The translations under genes were made by a program, and so were the position numbers. From positions 1 through 28,573 of the forward strand of contig JBFISM010000032.1 in assembly GCA_041608535.1 (NCBI GenBank): 28,573 bases of DNA, in the 5' to 3' direction. The notes under the pieces were generated by a model that was not told where the DNA came from, did not search any database, and saw only the letters and a program-made list of their open reading frames with translations. The first letter of the stretch is position 1, and every line of letters starts with the position of its first letter. This document shows positions 6,715-14,393 of this stretch, piece by piece. The stretch comes from JBFISM01 sp041608535 (GTDB taxonomy: Bacteria; Actinomycetota; Acidimicrobiia; Spongiisociales; UBA5794).

Positions 6715-7668
6715 TCACTCCAGCAGGCCCTGGCTGTCGAGCCACTCGTCGTTGAATATCTTGCCTATGTAGTTGCGCCCCGAATCCGGCAGCAACACGA
6801 CGACGAGATCGTCGGGGTGTTGCTCCGCCACCCGCAGCGCCCCGACCACGGCCATCCCACACGACCCGCCAACGAGCATGCCCTCCACCTCCGCGAGCTT
6901 CCGGGTCATGGCAAACGCCTCTTTGTCGGTGACGATCTCGTAGCCGTCGACCAGGCTCGGGTCGAACGTGCTCGGCCAGAAATCCTCGCCCACCCCCTCG
7001 ATCAGGTACGTGGAGACCTCGGCGTCGCTGTTTGCCGTATAGATCGATCCCTCCGGATCGACACCAATCACCAGCACCTCCGGTTTGCGCTCCTTCAGGT
7101 AGCGAGCCACGCCCGTGATCGTCCCTCCGGTGCCGACGCCGGCAACGAATATGTCGATCTCGCCGTCGGTCTGCTCCCACAGCTCCGGTCCGGTTGTGGC
7201 CAGATGCGCCTCCGGGTTCGCCGGATTGCTGTATTGGTCCGGGCGGTAGGCGCCCGGGATCTCGGTCGAGAGCCGGTCGGCCACCGAGTAGTAGGAACGG
7301 GGATCCTCCGGATCGACGTCGGTGGGGCACACCACCACCTCGGCACCGTACGCCCTGAGGAGATCCTGCTTCTCCTTGGACTGCTTGTCGGCCATCACAC
7401 ACACGATGCGGTAGCCCTTGATAGCGGCGGCCATCGCCAGACCCACGCCGGTGTTGCCGCTCGTCGGTTCGACGATCGTCCCGCCCGGTTTCAACCATCC
7501 GGCTGCCTCGGCCCGCTCGATCATGGGAAGACCGATCCGGTCCTTGACCGAGCCGCCCGGGTTCATGTACTCGACCTTGGCCACCAGATTGCCCGGAGGG
7601 TGCAGACGCGCCAGCCGGACGAGCGGGGTGTTCCCGATGGCTGCAACGATGTTCTCGCGGATGTCCAT
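6715..7668 (-). CDS. Cystathionine beta-synthase, short form without Bateman domain
   Basis: This 317-residue fold-type II PLP enzyme has NTPLVRL at residue 13, the Schiff-base lysine K42 in MNPGGSVKDRIG, the substrate loop TSGNTG (69-74) and the PLP-phosphate loop GVGTGGTITG. The sequence IGVDPEGS is characteristic of cystathionine beta-synthases rather than O-acetylserine sulfhydrylases. It joins serine and homocysteine to cystathionine, the step before the enzyme at 253-1404. The protein ends right after the catalytic core (FNDEWLDSQG) with no C-terminal CBS pair, so it lacks that known site for S-adenosylmethionine control. The open frame extends to 8010, but homology begins at MDIRENIV. 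TAGCGT lies 10 nt before this ATG. Confidence 0.9.
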   Translation of the reverse strand: MDIRENIVAAIGNTPLVRLARLHPPGNLVAKVEYMNPGGSVKDRIGLPMIERAEAAGWLKPGGTIVEPTSGNTGVGLAMAAAIKGYRIVCVMADKQSKEKQDLLRAYGAEVVVCPTDVDPEDPRSYYSVADRLSTEIPGAYRPDQYSNPANPEAHLATTGPELWEQTDGEIDIFVAGVGTGGTITGVARYLKERKPEVLVIGVDPEGSIYTANSDAEVSTYLIEGVGEDFWPSTFDPSLVDGYEIVTDKEAFAMTRKLAEVEGMLVGGSCGMAVVGALRVAEQHPDDLVVVLLPDSGRNYIGKIFNDEWLDSQGLLE

Positions 7669-7805
7669 GCGCCTCAGAACGCTATCAGCGTCTCCGCAGG
7701 CCGTTTCCGGCTTCGCAACAGCGAGAAACCGGTGTTGCGATTTTAGGAAACTGTTAACCGTGAGGACCTGCGGTTTAACCGTACCGGGTAATAGGGTCTT
7801 GCCCG
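7669..7805. promoter_or_regulatory. Divergent promoter region with repeated TTAACCGT
   Basis: On the minus strand TAGCGT (complement of 7679-7684) precedes the cystathionine beta-synthase ATG by 10 nt. On the plus strand TAATAG/TAGGGT (7789-7797) precedes the DUF389 GTG by about 8 nt. Between them the octamer TTAACCGT occurs twice, at 7754-7761 and 7775-7782, exactly 21 bp (two helical turns) apart. The second lies inside the palindrome CGGTT-T-AACCG (7771-7781). A regulator of one or both genes probably binds here. Confidence 0.5.
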
Positions 7806-9119
7806 GTGCGGAGTGAAGGTGCACGAAGGCACGATTCGGCCCCCCGCAAGGCACTCGCCCGGCAGCCGCCGGTGCCCAAGACGCAGGTGGCCACGGCGGC
7901 TCCGGCCGCCGAGCTCGACGACGCCGGTTTTCCCCCTCTGACCCCGCCCCCACCAGGTGTCGGCGCCGCCCAGCCCAATCTGCCCGAACCGGCTGGGTGG
8001 CTGCTACCACAACGCATCGAGGTCGGCCGGGGACGCCTGCTCCGTCACATCGGGCGCTACCAAGCGAAACAGATACCGCTGGAGCCGGCTGAGCGCAAGG
8101 CGGTCATCGCCAACCTGTTCTTCGAGGGATCTCGCCGACCGGCCTTTCAGCGCAGGTACGCCACGCTGATGGCGTTGTCGGTGACGATTGCCGCGTTCGG
8201 CCTCATCGCCAACTCGACCGCGGTGATCATCGGAGCGATGCTCGTCGCCCCACTCATGGCGCCGGCGTTGGCGGCCGCCGCTGCGATCGTGATGGGGTGG
8301 CCCAACCGGATCCGGAGCAATCTGCAACTCGTGGCGGCGGGCGCCGTGGGAGCAGTCGCGCTCGCCGCCTTCATCGGTCTGTTCGCCCGAGGCGCTCTCG
8401 ACCCCGTGCCGCCCGAGATCATGGCTCGGACGCAGCCCAACCTGTTGGATCTGGGGATTGCGGCCGCCGCCGGTGCGGCGGGCGCATATGCGTTCGTGCG
8501 GCGTCAAGCATCCGATGCGCTCGCCGGCGCTGCCATCGCCGTCGCCTTGGTGCCGCCCTTGGCCGTCGTCGGTTTGATGACGGCGAGTGGTCAGCTCCGT
8601 CTCGCCAGCGGCGCATTGCTCCTCTTCACCGTGAACGTGGCCGGTGTGCTGGCGTCGGGGGCAGCAACCTTTCTCGTGGCCGGCCTGGCACCCGGACAAC
8701 GTCTCCTGTCGAGCGGCAGCAAGATCCAAGATGGTCTGCGCTGGGCGGCACTGGCCACGATCATCGTCGCTCTCCCCCTGCAGTTCGGCCAGACGACCTT
8801 GCTGGCGGCCCCACTCGATGACAACGCGGTCGAGACCGCCGTGGAGCATTGGGCAGAGACGACGGATCGGTCCGTGGAGACGGTCGACATCGCCGTCGAG
8901 TACAAGGACGGGCAACCCGCGGTCGACGTCGTGATCGCAACCCCGGAAGATGCGCCCCCCGTCGAGGAGCTGGCCGAGGTCATCGCCGAGGAGGCCAATG
9001 AATCCATCGTCGTCGAGATTCAGGTGGTAGAGAGCGAGAAGAGCGTCGTGAGCGTCGAGGACGGTGGAGCAGACGACGTTCGCGATGCCGAGGTGGTCGT
9101 GGTCGACGAAGACCGCTGA
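7806..9119 (+). CDS. DUF389-family membrane protein
   Basis: This 437-residue protein has a Pro/Ala-rich N-terminus (~75 residues), a basic segment, and about six or seven transmembrane helices (residues ~120-340). The motif STAVIIGAMLVAPLMAPALA is the most conserved stretch of the DUF389 family, as is DALAGAAIAVALVPPLAVVGL. The soluble C-terminus alternates strands and helices (VETVDIAVEYKD, PAVDVVIATPEDAPP, SIVVEIQVV) and ends in a run of acidic residues. The family has no firm function that I know of. It starts with GTG 7806, with TAGGGT 8 nt upstream and no Shine-Dalgarno sequence, so it is probably leaderless. The true start could lie further in, since the first 75 residues are of low complexity. 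Confidence 0.85.
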   Translation: MRSEGARRHDSAPRKALARQPPVPKTQVATAAPAAELDDAGFPPLTPPPPGVGAAQPNLPEPAGWLLPQRIEVGRGRLLRHIGRYQAKQIPLEPAERKAVIANLFFEGSRRPAFQRRYATLMALSVTIAAFGLIANSTAVIIGAMLVAPLMAPALAAAAAIVMGWPNRIRSNLQLVAAGAVGAVALAAFIGLFARGALDPVPPEIMARTQPNLLDLGIAAAAGAAGAYAFVRRQASDALAGAAIAVALVPPLAVVGLMTASGQLRLASGALLLFTVNVAGVLASGAATFLVAGLAPGQRLLSSGSKIQDGLRWAALATIIVALPLQFGQTTLLAAPLDDNAVETAVEHWAETTDRSVETVDIAVEYKDGQPAVDVVIATPEDAPPVEELAEVIAEEANESIVVEIQVVESEKSVVSVEDGGADDVRDAEVVVVDEDR

Positions 9120-9127
9120 ACGCGGTC
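9111..9127. terminator. Hairpin holding both stop codons of a convergent pair
   Basis: GACCGC-TGAAC-GCGGTC forms a 6-bp stem with a 5-nt loop. The loop carries the TGA of the DUF389 gene (9117-9119), and the right arm overlaps the stop of the minus-strand aminotransferase (9126-9128). It is a minimal shared transcript end. Confidence 0.45.
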
Positions 9128-10295
9128 AGGCCCGCAGCTTGCGAAGCCGATCGACGGCAGCACGCAACGTGTCGTCCCCCTTGCAAAAGGCGAACCGAAT
9201 GAGCGCTTCGCCACCGCCCGGGGTGGAGTAGAAAGCGCTCGGCGGAATGGCCGCAACGCCAATCTCGCTCGTGAGGAAACGGGCGAAGCTGCGATCGTCC
9301 GGGTATCCGAAACCGCGGTGGTCGCACATGATGAAGTAGGTGCCCTGAGGCAGATAGACCTCGAACCCGACTGAATCGAGGCCCTCGGCGAGCAGGTCCC
9401 GCTTGCGCTGATAATCGGTGGCCAGCTGGCGGTAGTACTCGGGACCGGCGTCGAGCGCGGCCGCCGCTCCGTGCTGCAGCGGGGTAGCGGTGGCGTAGGT
9501 GAGAAACTGGTGGGCGGCGCGGACACCGGCGGTGAGCGGCTCCGGTGCAACCGCCCAACCGATCTTCCAACCCGTCAACGAGAAGGTCTTGCCGAGCGAC
9601 GAGAGCGTCACAGTGCGTTCCCACATCCCCGGGAGGGTGGCAATCGACGTGTGCCGTGCGTCGTCGTAGACCAACCGTTCGTAAACCTCGTCGGAGAAAC
9701 AGAGCAGGTCGTGACGGCGGCACACAGCGGCGACCGCTTCGAGCTCGTCGGGCCCAAAGACCCGGCCGAGGGGGTTGTGCGGCGTATTGAGCATCACCGC
9801 ACGGGTCTGCGGCGTGACCAGCGCCTGGAGAGCATCTTCGGTGATGCGAAAGTCGGGCGCCTGCAGCGTCAGATAGCGGGCGGTTGCGCCGGCCATGGCG
9901 ACTCCCACCGGGTACGCGTCGTAGAACGGCTCCATGAGGATGATCTCGTCACCGGGATTCACCAGTCCGAGAAATGTGGCCGCGATGGCTTCGGTGCATC
10001 CGCTCGTCACCGTGACGTTGCCCGCGGGATCGACATCCTGACCCGTGTCCATCCCGAAGCGTGCTGCGATGCGCTCGTTCAGCTCGACCTCGCCTATCGA
10101 TCTGGCATATTGATTCCGGCCCTTCGCCATGGCATCGCGGGCGGCGTCCATGATGAACTGAGGTCCGTCGAAGTCGGGGAAGCCTTGTCCCAGGTTGATC
10201 GCATCGTGGCGCTTCGCCAGCTCGGTGAACTCGGCGAAGATCGTCTCCCCAAACGGGCGGAACCGTGCGGACACCTGGCTGGGTTCGTCGACCAT
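9126..10295 (-). CDS. Class I/II PLP aminotransferase (DapC / methionine aminotransferase-like)
   Basis: This 389-residue fold-type I aminotransferase carries INLGQGFPDFDGP near the N-terminus, YARSIGEVELNE, VTSGCTEAI, MLNTPHNPLGRV and FSDEVYERLVY. The Schiff-base lysine lies in LSSLGKTFSLTGWKIGW and the carboxylate-binding arginine in ALIRFAFCK. The NLGQGFPDFDGP signature links it to actinobacterial DapC (N-succinyl-diaminopimelate aminotransferase) and to the YbdL-type methionine/kynurenine aminotransferases; sequence reading alone cannot choose. Possible roles are lysine biosynthesis or methionine salvage, and the latter would fit the sulfur genes nearby. TAACGT (complement of 10302-10307) lies 6 nt before the ATG, with no Shine-Dalgarno sequence, so it is probably leaderless. 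Confidence 0.9.
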   Translation of the reverse strand: MVDEPSQVSARFRPFGETIFAEFTELAKRHDAINLGQGFPDFDGPQFIMDAARDAMAKGRNQYARSIGEVELNERIAARFGMDTGQDVDPAGNVTVTSGCTEAIAATFLGLVNPGDEIILMEPFYDAYPVGVAMAGATARYLTLQAPDFRITEDALQALVTPQTRAVMLNTPHNPLGRVFGPDELEAVAAVCRRHDLLCFSDEVYERLVYDDARHTSIATLPGMWERTVTLSSLGKTFSLTGWKIGWAVAPEPLTAGVRAAHQFLTYATATPLQHGAAAALDAGPEYYRQLATDYQRKRDLLAEGLDSVGFEVYLPQGTYFIMCDHRGFGYPDDRSFARFLTSEIGVAAIPPSAFYSTPGGGEALIRFAFCKGDDTLRAAVDRLRKLRA

Positions 10296-10301
10296 GCGAC
10301 G

Positions 10302-10362
10302 ACGTTACCGGATGAGACAGCGACGGCTGCGCCGGGGGAACCGCAGAGGGCGACGGTAACGT
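10302..10362. promoter_or_regulatory. Divergent leaderless promoters, both with TAACGT
   Basis: The minus-strand TAACGT (complement of 10302-10307) serves the aminotransferase, and the plus-strand TAACGT (10357-10362) serves the coiled-coil protein. Both lie 6-9 nt before the start codon. A GTCTCA half-site (minus strand, 10313-10318) stands 5 bp upstream of the aminotransferase hexamer. Confidence 0.5.
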
Positions 10363-10371
10363 CACAGCTTC

Positions 10372-10989
10372 ATGAGCAACCCAGCACGGGTGCCTTCGCC
10401 CAGTCCATATTCCTTCGGAACCATGACCTTCGTGTTTGGTCTTGCGATCGGAGCTCTGATCGGCGGTCTCTTCATCGCCGACCGAAATCGAACCGCCGAC
10501 TCGGGAGAGGTCGCCGGCGAGCTCGCGGCACGGGATGTCGCCATCGCCGACACCCAATCCGAGCTGCAGCGGCTCCAAGCGGAGTTGGAGACTGCGCTCG
10601 ACGAGACCGACGGCGAGCCCGGCCCACTGCAGCTCGCCTTGGAGGAGGCCGCGGCAAAACAGATCGAGATTGACGATCTGAGCGCCCAGCTGGGTGCGGC
10701 ACTCGCCGAGCTCGACCGGCTGAACAGTGCCTACGCCGATGATGCGGTGGTGGTCCACTACGTCTACGTTCTGGAGACCATGCACGCCTTCGCCGAATCC
10801 GGCTATGTCGATGGCTCCACCTTCGTGGAGGATCCCGCCCTCGGCGATGCCCTGACGGAGATCGGGAGTCAACCGCTGCGGGACACGGTCGAGGTGGGCT
10901 TCCTCGAGTCGGGTCCTGGCGAGGCGGCCCCGTTCTTCTCGGCGCTGCAACAGGTGCTGAACCACATGCAGACCGCCCTCATCGAATGA
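10372..10989 (+). CDS. Membrane-anchored coiled-coil protein of unknown function
   Basis: This 205-residue protein has one transmembrane helix (TFVFGLAIGALIGGLFIA, residues ~19-36). A long heptad-like helical region rich in Ala, Glu, Leu and Gln (~45-120) follows, including ELQRLQAELETALDE and LSAQLGAALAELDRL. The C-terminal ~80 residues form a compact-looking acidic domain (VVVHYVYVLETMHAFAESGYV). I recognise no family. Topology suggests a short cytoplasmic N-terminus and an extracytoplasmic coiled coil, or the reverse. TAACGT lies 9 nt before the ATG and no Shine-Dalgarno sequence is present. It precedes the copper operon on the same strand, but the csoR promoter lies between them. Confidence 0.75.
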   Translation: MSNPARVPSPSPYSFGTMTFVFGLAIGALIGGLFIADRNRTADSGEVAGELAARDVAIADTQSELQRLQAELETALDETDGEPGPLQLALEEAAAKQIEIDDLSAQLGAALAELDRLNSAYADDAVVVHYVYVLETMHAFAESGYVDGSTFVEDPALGDALTEIGSQPLRDTVEVGFLESGPGEAAPFFSALQQVLNHMQTALIE

Positions 10990-11015
10990 GCTGATCCAGC
11001 GGTGGCCAACCCCGT

Positions 11016-11030
11016 TCCACGTGACGTGGA
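11016..11030. promoter_or_regulatory. Palindrome TCCACG-TGA-CGTGGA upstream of csoR
   Basis: A perfect 6-bp inverted repeat with a 3-nt spacer lies 10 bp upstream of the csoR -10-like element. It could be a second operator or a small terminator for the preceding gene; the sequence does not decide. Confidence 0.4.
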
Positions 11031-11039
11031 CCGTCGTGG

Positions 11040-11068
11040 TAGGCTCGGGACCCCCACCCCGGGTGGGG
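11040..11068 (+). promoter_or_regulatory. csoR-copZ-copA promoter with overlapping CsoR operator candidate
   Basis: TAGGCT (11040-11045) is a -10-like hexamer. Seven bases later begins the inverted repeat CCCCACCC-C-GGGTGGGG (11052-11068), which would cover the transcription start. GC-rich palindromes of this kind over the promoter are the known target type of CsoR repressors, which release DNA when they bind Cu(I). A direct repeat of CCAGATTCGGG (11092-11102 and 11110-11120, 18 bp apart) follows in the leader. Confidence 0.6.
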
Positions 11069-11144
11069 TGGGTAGCGAGATTGTGGAGCGACCAGATTCG
11101 GGGAGCCCGCCAGATTCGGGACCCCGCCGGCTTGGGGAGCAATC

Positions 11145-11456
11145 GTGAAGGCTGAGCACAAGTCATCGGCACTCAACCGTCTGAAGACGGTGCGAGGCCA
11201 CCTCGATGCGGTCATCCGCATGGTCGACGAAGAGGACTACTGCCCCGACGTCATGAAACAGGTGTCGGCGTTGCAGGGATCGTTGGAGAAGGTGAATCGC
11301 GTGTTGCTGCAGAACCACGTCGAGACCTGCGTGTTGCATGCCGTGGCCGAGGGTAGATCGGAGCAGATCGTCGACGAGTTGATGGAGACGTTGCGCTACA
11401 CCCCCACCGTGACCGGACCCAGTGACGCCCCCATTGCGGCCTCGACCGCACCATGA
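11145..11456 (+). CDS. csoR: CsoR-family copper-sensing repressor
   Basis: This 103-residue all-helical protein of the DUF156 family opens with the LNRLKTVRGHLDAVIRMV helix. The metal ligands C33, H58 and C62 (DYCPDV and NHVETCVLH) match the Cys-His-Cys Cu(I) site of CsoR, shifted by three residues from the Mycobacterium numbering. The C-terminus is a short low-complexity tail. It should repress this operon and let go when Cu(I) binds. The GTG at 11145 is preceded by GGGGAG five bases upstream. It is the first gene of a three-gene copper operon, with a palindrome over the promoter. Confidence 0.93.
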   Translation: MKAEHKSSALNRLKTVRGHLDAVIRMVDEEDYCPDVMKQVSALQGSLEKVNRVLLQNHVETCVLHAVAEGRSEQIVDELMETLRYTPTVTGPSDAPIAASTAP

Positions 11457-11481
11457 ACAACACCACGACAGGAATCACACC

Positions 11482-11682
11482 ATGCATGACATCACGTTGA
11501 ATGTTCCCGACATCTCCTGCGCCCACTGTAAGTCTGCGATCGAAGGCGCCGTCGCCGAGCTCGGTGTCGAGCACGTCGAGGTCGCCATCGACGCCAAGAC
11601 CGTTGCCGTCAGATTCGACGACGAGGTGAGCGAGGACGACATCGTCGCCGCTATCGAGGCTCAGGGCTACGAGGTCGCCTGA
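11482..11682 (+). CDS. copZ: Copper chaperone, single HMA domain
   Basis: This 66-residue ferredoxin-like heavy-metal-associated domain has the metal motif SCAHC (C13 and C16) after the first strand (ITLNVPDI). It ends in the usual IEAQGYEV. It would carry Cu(I) in the cytoplasm and hand it to the ATPase downstream. ATG 11482 is chosen over an in-frame GTG at 11422 because AGGA lies nine bases upstream and the domain begins two residues in. It sits 25 bp after csoR and 6 bp before copA. Confidence 0.93.
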   Translation: MHDITLNVPDISCAHCKSAIEGAVAELGVEHVEVAIDAKTVAVRFDDEVSEDDIVAAIEAQGYEVA

Positions 11683-11688
11683 CAGATC

Positions 11689-13899
11689 ATGAGCGAGACC
11701 GGCAGCTCGATCCTCTTTGAAGTCGACGGCATGACCTGCGCCTCGTGTGCGTTGCGTATCGAGCGCGTCCTGTCTCGCCAAGACGGCGTCGATGAGGCCG
11801 TGGTGAGCTTTGCCGGCCAGGAGGCGAAGGTGACGGCCGGCGACGGCATCGACCCCGACGAGCTCGTGGCCGCCGTCTCCAAGATCGGATACGACATCAG
11901 CCTGGTCGCACCGGGGGAGGAACGAACTTCGGCAGCTACGCGCTTCAATGTTGAAGCTGCCGCCCAACGGGTGGTCCTCGTCGGAGCTGCCGTGCTGACG
12001 CTGCCGGCGATGGCGCTGGCGATGCTGGTGCATGGCTCGATGGCATCGCACACCGTCCAAGCCGTCCTGATCGCCCCAGTTGTGTTCTGGTTCGGCCGGC
12101 AGTTCCACATCAATGCGCTCACCAGGCTCCGCAGCTTCACCGCCAACATGGACACCTTGGTCTCGGTGGGAACGTTGGCGGCCTATCTCTACTCGGTGTG
12201 GGCGCTATTGACCGACCGACCCGTCTTTTTCGAGACGGCCGGGATGATCGTGACGCTGATCCTGCTGGGTCGCTACTTCGAGGCCAGGGCCAAGGGCCGG
12301 GCATCCGAGGCGATCAGCCAGCTGCTCGAGCTGTCGGCGACATCGGCACACGTGCTGCGCAACGGCGAGCTGGTGACCGTCGACCCACTCGAGCTCGCCC
12401 CGGGCGATCGAGTGGTGGTGCTACCCGGGGAGAAGGTTCCAGCCGACGGGGTCATCGTCGCCGGGTCCTCGTCAATCGACGAATCGATGCTGACGGGCGA
12501 ATCCAAGCCGGTCGATCGCATGGCCGGCGATCCGGTGTCTGCGGCCACGATCAACCAACAGGGCCGTATCGACGTCGAGGTCACCCACGTCGGCCCCAAT
12601 ACCAAGCTCTCACAGATCGTTCGCATGGTCGAGCAGGCCCAGGCGTCGAAGGCGCCCATCCAGAAGCTGGCCGATCGGATCTCGGCGGTGTTCGTGCCGG
12701 TCGTGATAGTCGTGGCGGTGGGTGTTCTCGCCGGCTGGCTGGTCAGCGGCGCCAGTGCGGCGACGGCGGTGCAAAACGCCGTTGCGGTGCTCATCATCGC
12801 CTGTCCTTGTGCTCTGGGTCTGGCAACGCCTACGGCCATCATGGTCGGCAGCGGTCGTGGAGCCGAGTTGGGGGTTCTCTTCAAGAACGCCGAAGTCTTC
12901 GAGCGTATCGCCGCCATAGATACCGTCGTGTTCGACAAGACGGGAACGCTCACCCGGGGAGCGATGACCTTGGCCGAAGTAGAGGTCTACGGCGACGAGA
13001 CCGAGTTCCTGCGTCTCGTGGGTAGCGTCGAGGCGGCCAGCAACCATCCCGTCGGCAAGGCCGTTGCGCTCGGTGCAGAGGAGCGCGGCGTCACCATCGA
13101 ACTGATCGACGAGGTGGAAGCGGTGCCGGGTCTCGGGGTACGTGGCCGGATACGCCATCACGACGTCGTGGTCGGCAAACCAAAGCTGCTGGCAGACCTC
13201 GGGCTGTTCGTGCCCGAGAAGGCCTTGGACACCATCGAGCACATGGAACGCAGCGGACACACCGCATTCCTCGCCGGTTGGGATGGCGAGGTGCGCGGCG
13301 TGCTCGCCGTAGCCGACACCCTCCGTCCGACGGCGGAGCAGGCGGTCGCGGAGCTCCGCAAGCGCTCGATCGACACCGTGATGCTGACCGGTGACAACCG
13401 GCGCACCGCCGTCGCCCAAGCGAGCCGTCTCGGTATCGAGACGGTGATCGCCGACGTCCTTCCCGACGAAAAAGCGTTCGAGATCGACAGGCTGCGATCC
13501 TCCGGCAAGGTCGTCGCTTTCGTTGGCGACGGTATCAACGACGCTCCGGCGCTGGCTACGGCAGATCTCGGCATCGCCATCGGCACGGGCACGGATGTCG
13601 CCGTCGAGTCCGGTGATGTTGTGCTCATGGCGGGAAACCCGGCGCTCACCGTGACGGCCATCGAGCTGGCAGCGAAGACGCTGCGCACCATCAAGCAGAA
13701 CCTCTTTTGGGCCTTTGCATACAACACGGCGGCGATCCCGCTGGCCGCCGCCGGTCTCCTCAATCCGATGATCGCCGCGGGCGCCATGGCTTTCTCCAGT
13801 GTCTCGGTGGTGACGAACTCGTTGCGGCTGCGGCGATGGACGGACCCAGCGGATGGGTCGCTGGACTCAAACCGCCCCACCGCGGGCGATTCCGTGTAA
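11689..13899 (+). CDS. copA: Cu(I)-exporting P1B-type ATPase
   Basis: This 736-residue P-type ATPase has one N-terminal HMA domain (MTCASC, C17 and C20). The transmembrane metal site is CPC (C372-P373-C374). It also has the actuator motif LTGES, the phosphorylated D416 in FDKTGTLT, the nucleotide-domain NHP motif and the hinge GDGINDAPA. The last membrane helices carry YN and MAFSS, which mark Cu(I) rather than Zn or Cu(II) transporters. It pumps copper out of the cytoplasm. It has no clear Shine-Dalgarno sequence and begins 6 bp after copZ, so it is probably translated by coupling. The stop codon lies inside the TGTAAG box of the first RNA-unit promoter. Confidence 0.96.
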   Translation: MSETGSSILFEVDGMTCASCALRIERVLSRQDGVDEAVVSFAGQEAKVTAGDGIDPDELVAAVSKIGYDISLVAPGEERTSAATRFNVEAAAQRVVLVGAAVLTLPAMALAMLVHGSMASHTVQAVLIAPVVFWFGRQFHINALTRLRSFTANMDTLVSVGTLAAYLYSVWALLTDRPVFFETAGMIVTLILLGRYFEARAKGRASEAISQLLELSATSAHVLRNGELVTVDPLELAPGDRVVVLPGEKVPADGVIVAGSSSIDESMLTGESKPVDRMAGDPVSAATINQQGRIDVEVTHVGPNTKLSQIVRMVEQAQASKAPIQKLADRISAVFVPVVIVVAVGVLAGWLVSGASAATAVQNAVAVLIIACPCALGLATPTAIMVGSGRGAELGVLFKNAEVFERIAAIDTVVFDKTGTLTRGAMTLAEVEVYGDETEFLRLVGSVEAASNHPVGKAVALGAEERGVTIELIDEVEAVPGLGVRGRIRHHDVVVGKPKLLADLGLFVPEKALDTIEHMERSGHTAFLAGWDGEVRGVLAVADTLRPTAEQAVAELRKRSIDTVMLTGDNRRTAVAQASRLGIETVIADVLPDEKAFEIDRLRSSGKVVAFVGDGINDAPALATADLGIAIGTGTDVAVESGDVVLMAGNPALTVTAIELAAKTLRTIKQNLFWAFAYNTAAIPLAAAGLLNPMIAAGAMAFSSVSVVTNSLRLRRWTDPADGSLDSNRPTAGDSV

Positions 13900-13923
13900 G
13901 GACGCGGGCGCTGGTGCGTCTCA
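13864..13923 (+). promoter_or_regulatory. Promoter of RNA unit 1 (three conserved boxes)
   Basis: GACTCAA (13864-13870), TGTAAG (13895-13900) and GTCTCA (13918-13923) have the same spacings (31 and 23 bp, start to start) as in units 2 and 3. TGTAAG and GTCTCA are 17 bp apart, a normal -35/-10 distance, and resemble promoters of ECF-type sigma factors. The upstream box lies in the end of copA, and the copA stop TAA is part of TGTAAG. Confidence 0.6.
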
Positions 13924-13930
13924 CCTGTAC

Positions 13931-14040
13931 GAAAACGAACTACGGGATGCAGACGACACTTCCCTGACGGGCATACACCGTCTGACCCCATTCCGTAGAT
14001 TGAAACCAGGCGGCGCCCTCGAGGCGCCGCTTCTCGTTGT
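13931..14040 (+). ncRNA. Predicted structured small RNA, unit 1
   Basis: The 5' end is inferred from the GTCTCA box about 7 bp upstream. CTACGGGATG (13940-13949) pairs with CATTCCGTAG (13989-13998) over 10 positions including one G-U. Above a 4-nt bulge, CAGACG (13950-13955) pairs with CGTCTG (13979-13984). The result is a 16-bp closing stem. The intrinsic terminator follows after 11 nt. No plausible reading frame starts in it. No known RNA family was recognised. It could alternatively be just the copA 3' region, but the promoter match argues for an independent transcript. Confidence 0.55.
14010..14040 (+). terminator. Intrinsic terminator of unit 1 / copper operon
   Basis: GCGGCGCC (14010-14017) and GGCGCCGC (14023-14030) form an 8-bp stem with a 5-nt loop. 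It is followed by the T-rich TTCTCGTTGT and preceded by GAAACC. It would end both the copA transcript and RNA unit 1. Confidence 0.75.
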
Positions 14041-14168
14041 GCGCGAACTGTGCCCGTCGTCCCCGCATCGCGACACGTCGCAGCGCACCTCGTGTCCAGC
14101 CGAGCGCTCGCCAGGACGGCCCACCGCCCCGAGTCGCACCGCACCACCTCCATGTCATTGGGTCCAGT
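14041..14168. other. Spacer between RNA units 1 and 2
   Basis: A C-rich stretch of 128 bp lies after the unit 1 terminator. I find no reading frame, repeat or hairpin that I can support in it. Confidence 0.4.
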
Positions 14169-14228
14169 GCCTCATCCGCCGTTGCGCAGCGGCCCCGGCT
14201 GTAAGACGGCGGGGGACACGGTGTCTCA
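14169..14228 (+). promoter_or_regulatory. Promoter of RNA unit 2 (three conserved boxes)
   Basis: GCCTCAT (14169-14175), TGTAAG (14200-14205, within CTGTAAGA) and GTCTCA (14223-14228) are spaced exactly as in units 1 and 3. An AT-rich TATATAG directly follows the last box. Confidence 0.65.
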
Positions 14229-14235
14229 TATATAG

Positions 14236-14362
14236 ATGATCCGCCGGGGGAAACCGGCACCAGCAGGTGACATTCTTGGGGGAAGCCTGCAACCGACGGG
14301 CGGCAAGGACATCTACGGAAGCCTACAAAGCGGCTCTCCTGGACCCAGGAGGCCGCTTTTCC
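14236..14362 (+). ncRNA. Predicted structured small RNA, unit 2
   Basis: GATG-a-TCC-GCCG (14235-14246) pairs with CGGC-aa-GGA-CATC (14301-14313), closing a domain of about 79 nt. Inside, two G-rich modules occur: GGGGGAAACC (14246-14255) and GGGGGAAGCC (14278-14287). Each can form a hairpin that displays GGGAA in or beside its loop (GCCGG/CCGGC and GCAGG/CCTGC). The GCCGG arm overlaps the closing stem, so two folds compete. The intrinsic terminator begins 14 nt after the closing stem. An ATG at 14236 opens a 52-codon frame, but that frame runs through the terminator and lacks a Shine-Dalgarno sequence. No known riboswitch or sRNA family was recognised. Confidence 0.6.
14327..14360 (+). terminator. 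Intrinsic terminator of unit 2
   Basis: AAAGCGGC pairs with GCCGCTTT at the base, and CTCCTG with CAGGAG above a single bulged T, closed by a GACC loop. TTTT follows (14357-14360). This is the strongest Rho-independent terminator in the window. Confidence 0.85.
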
Positions 14363-14393
14363 GTATCTGCACCAATCCTGGTCGGTGGTCTCC

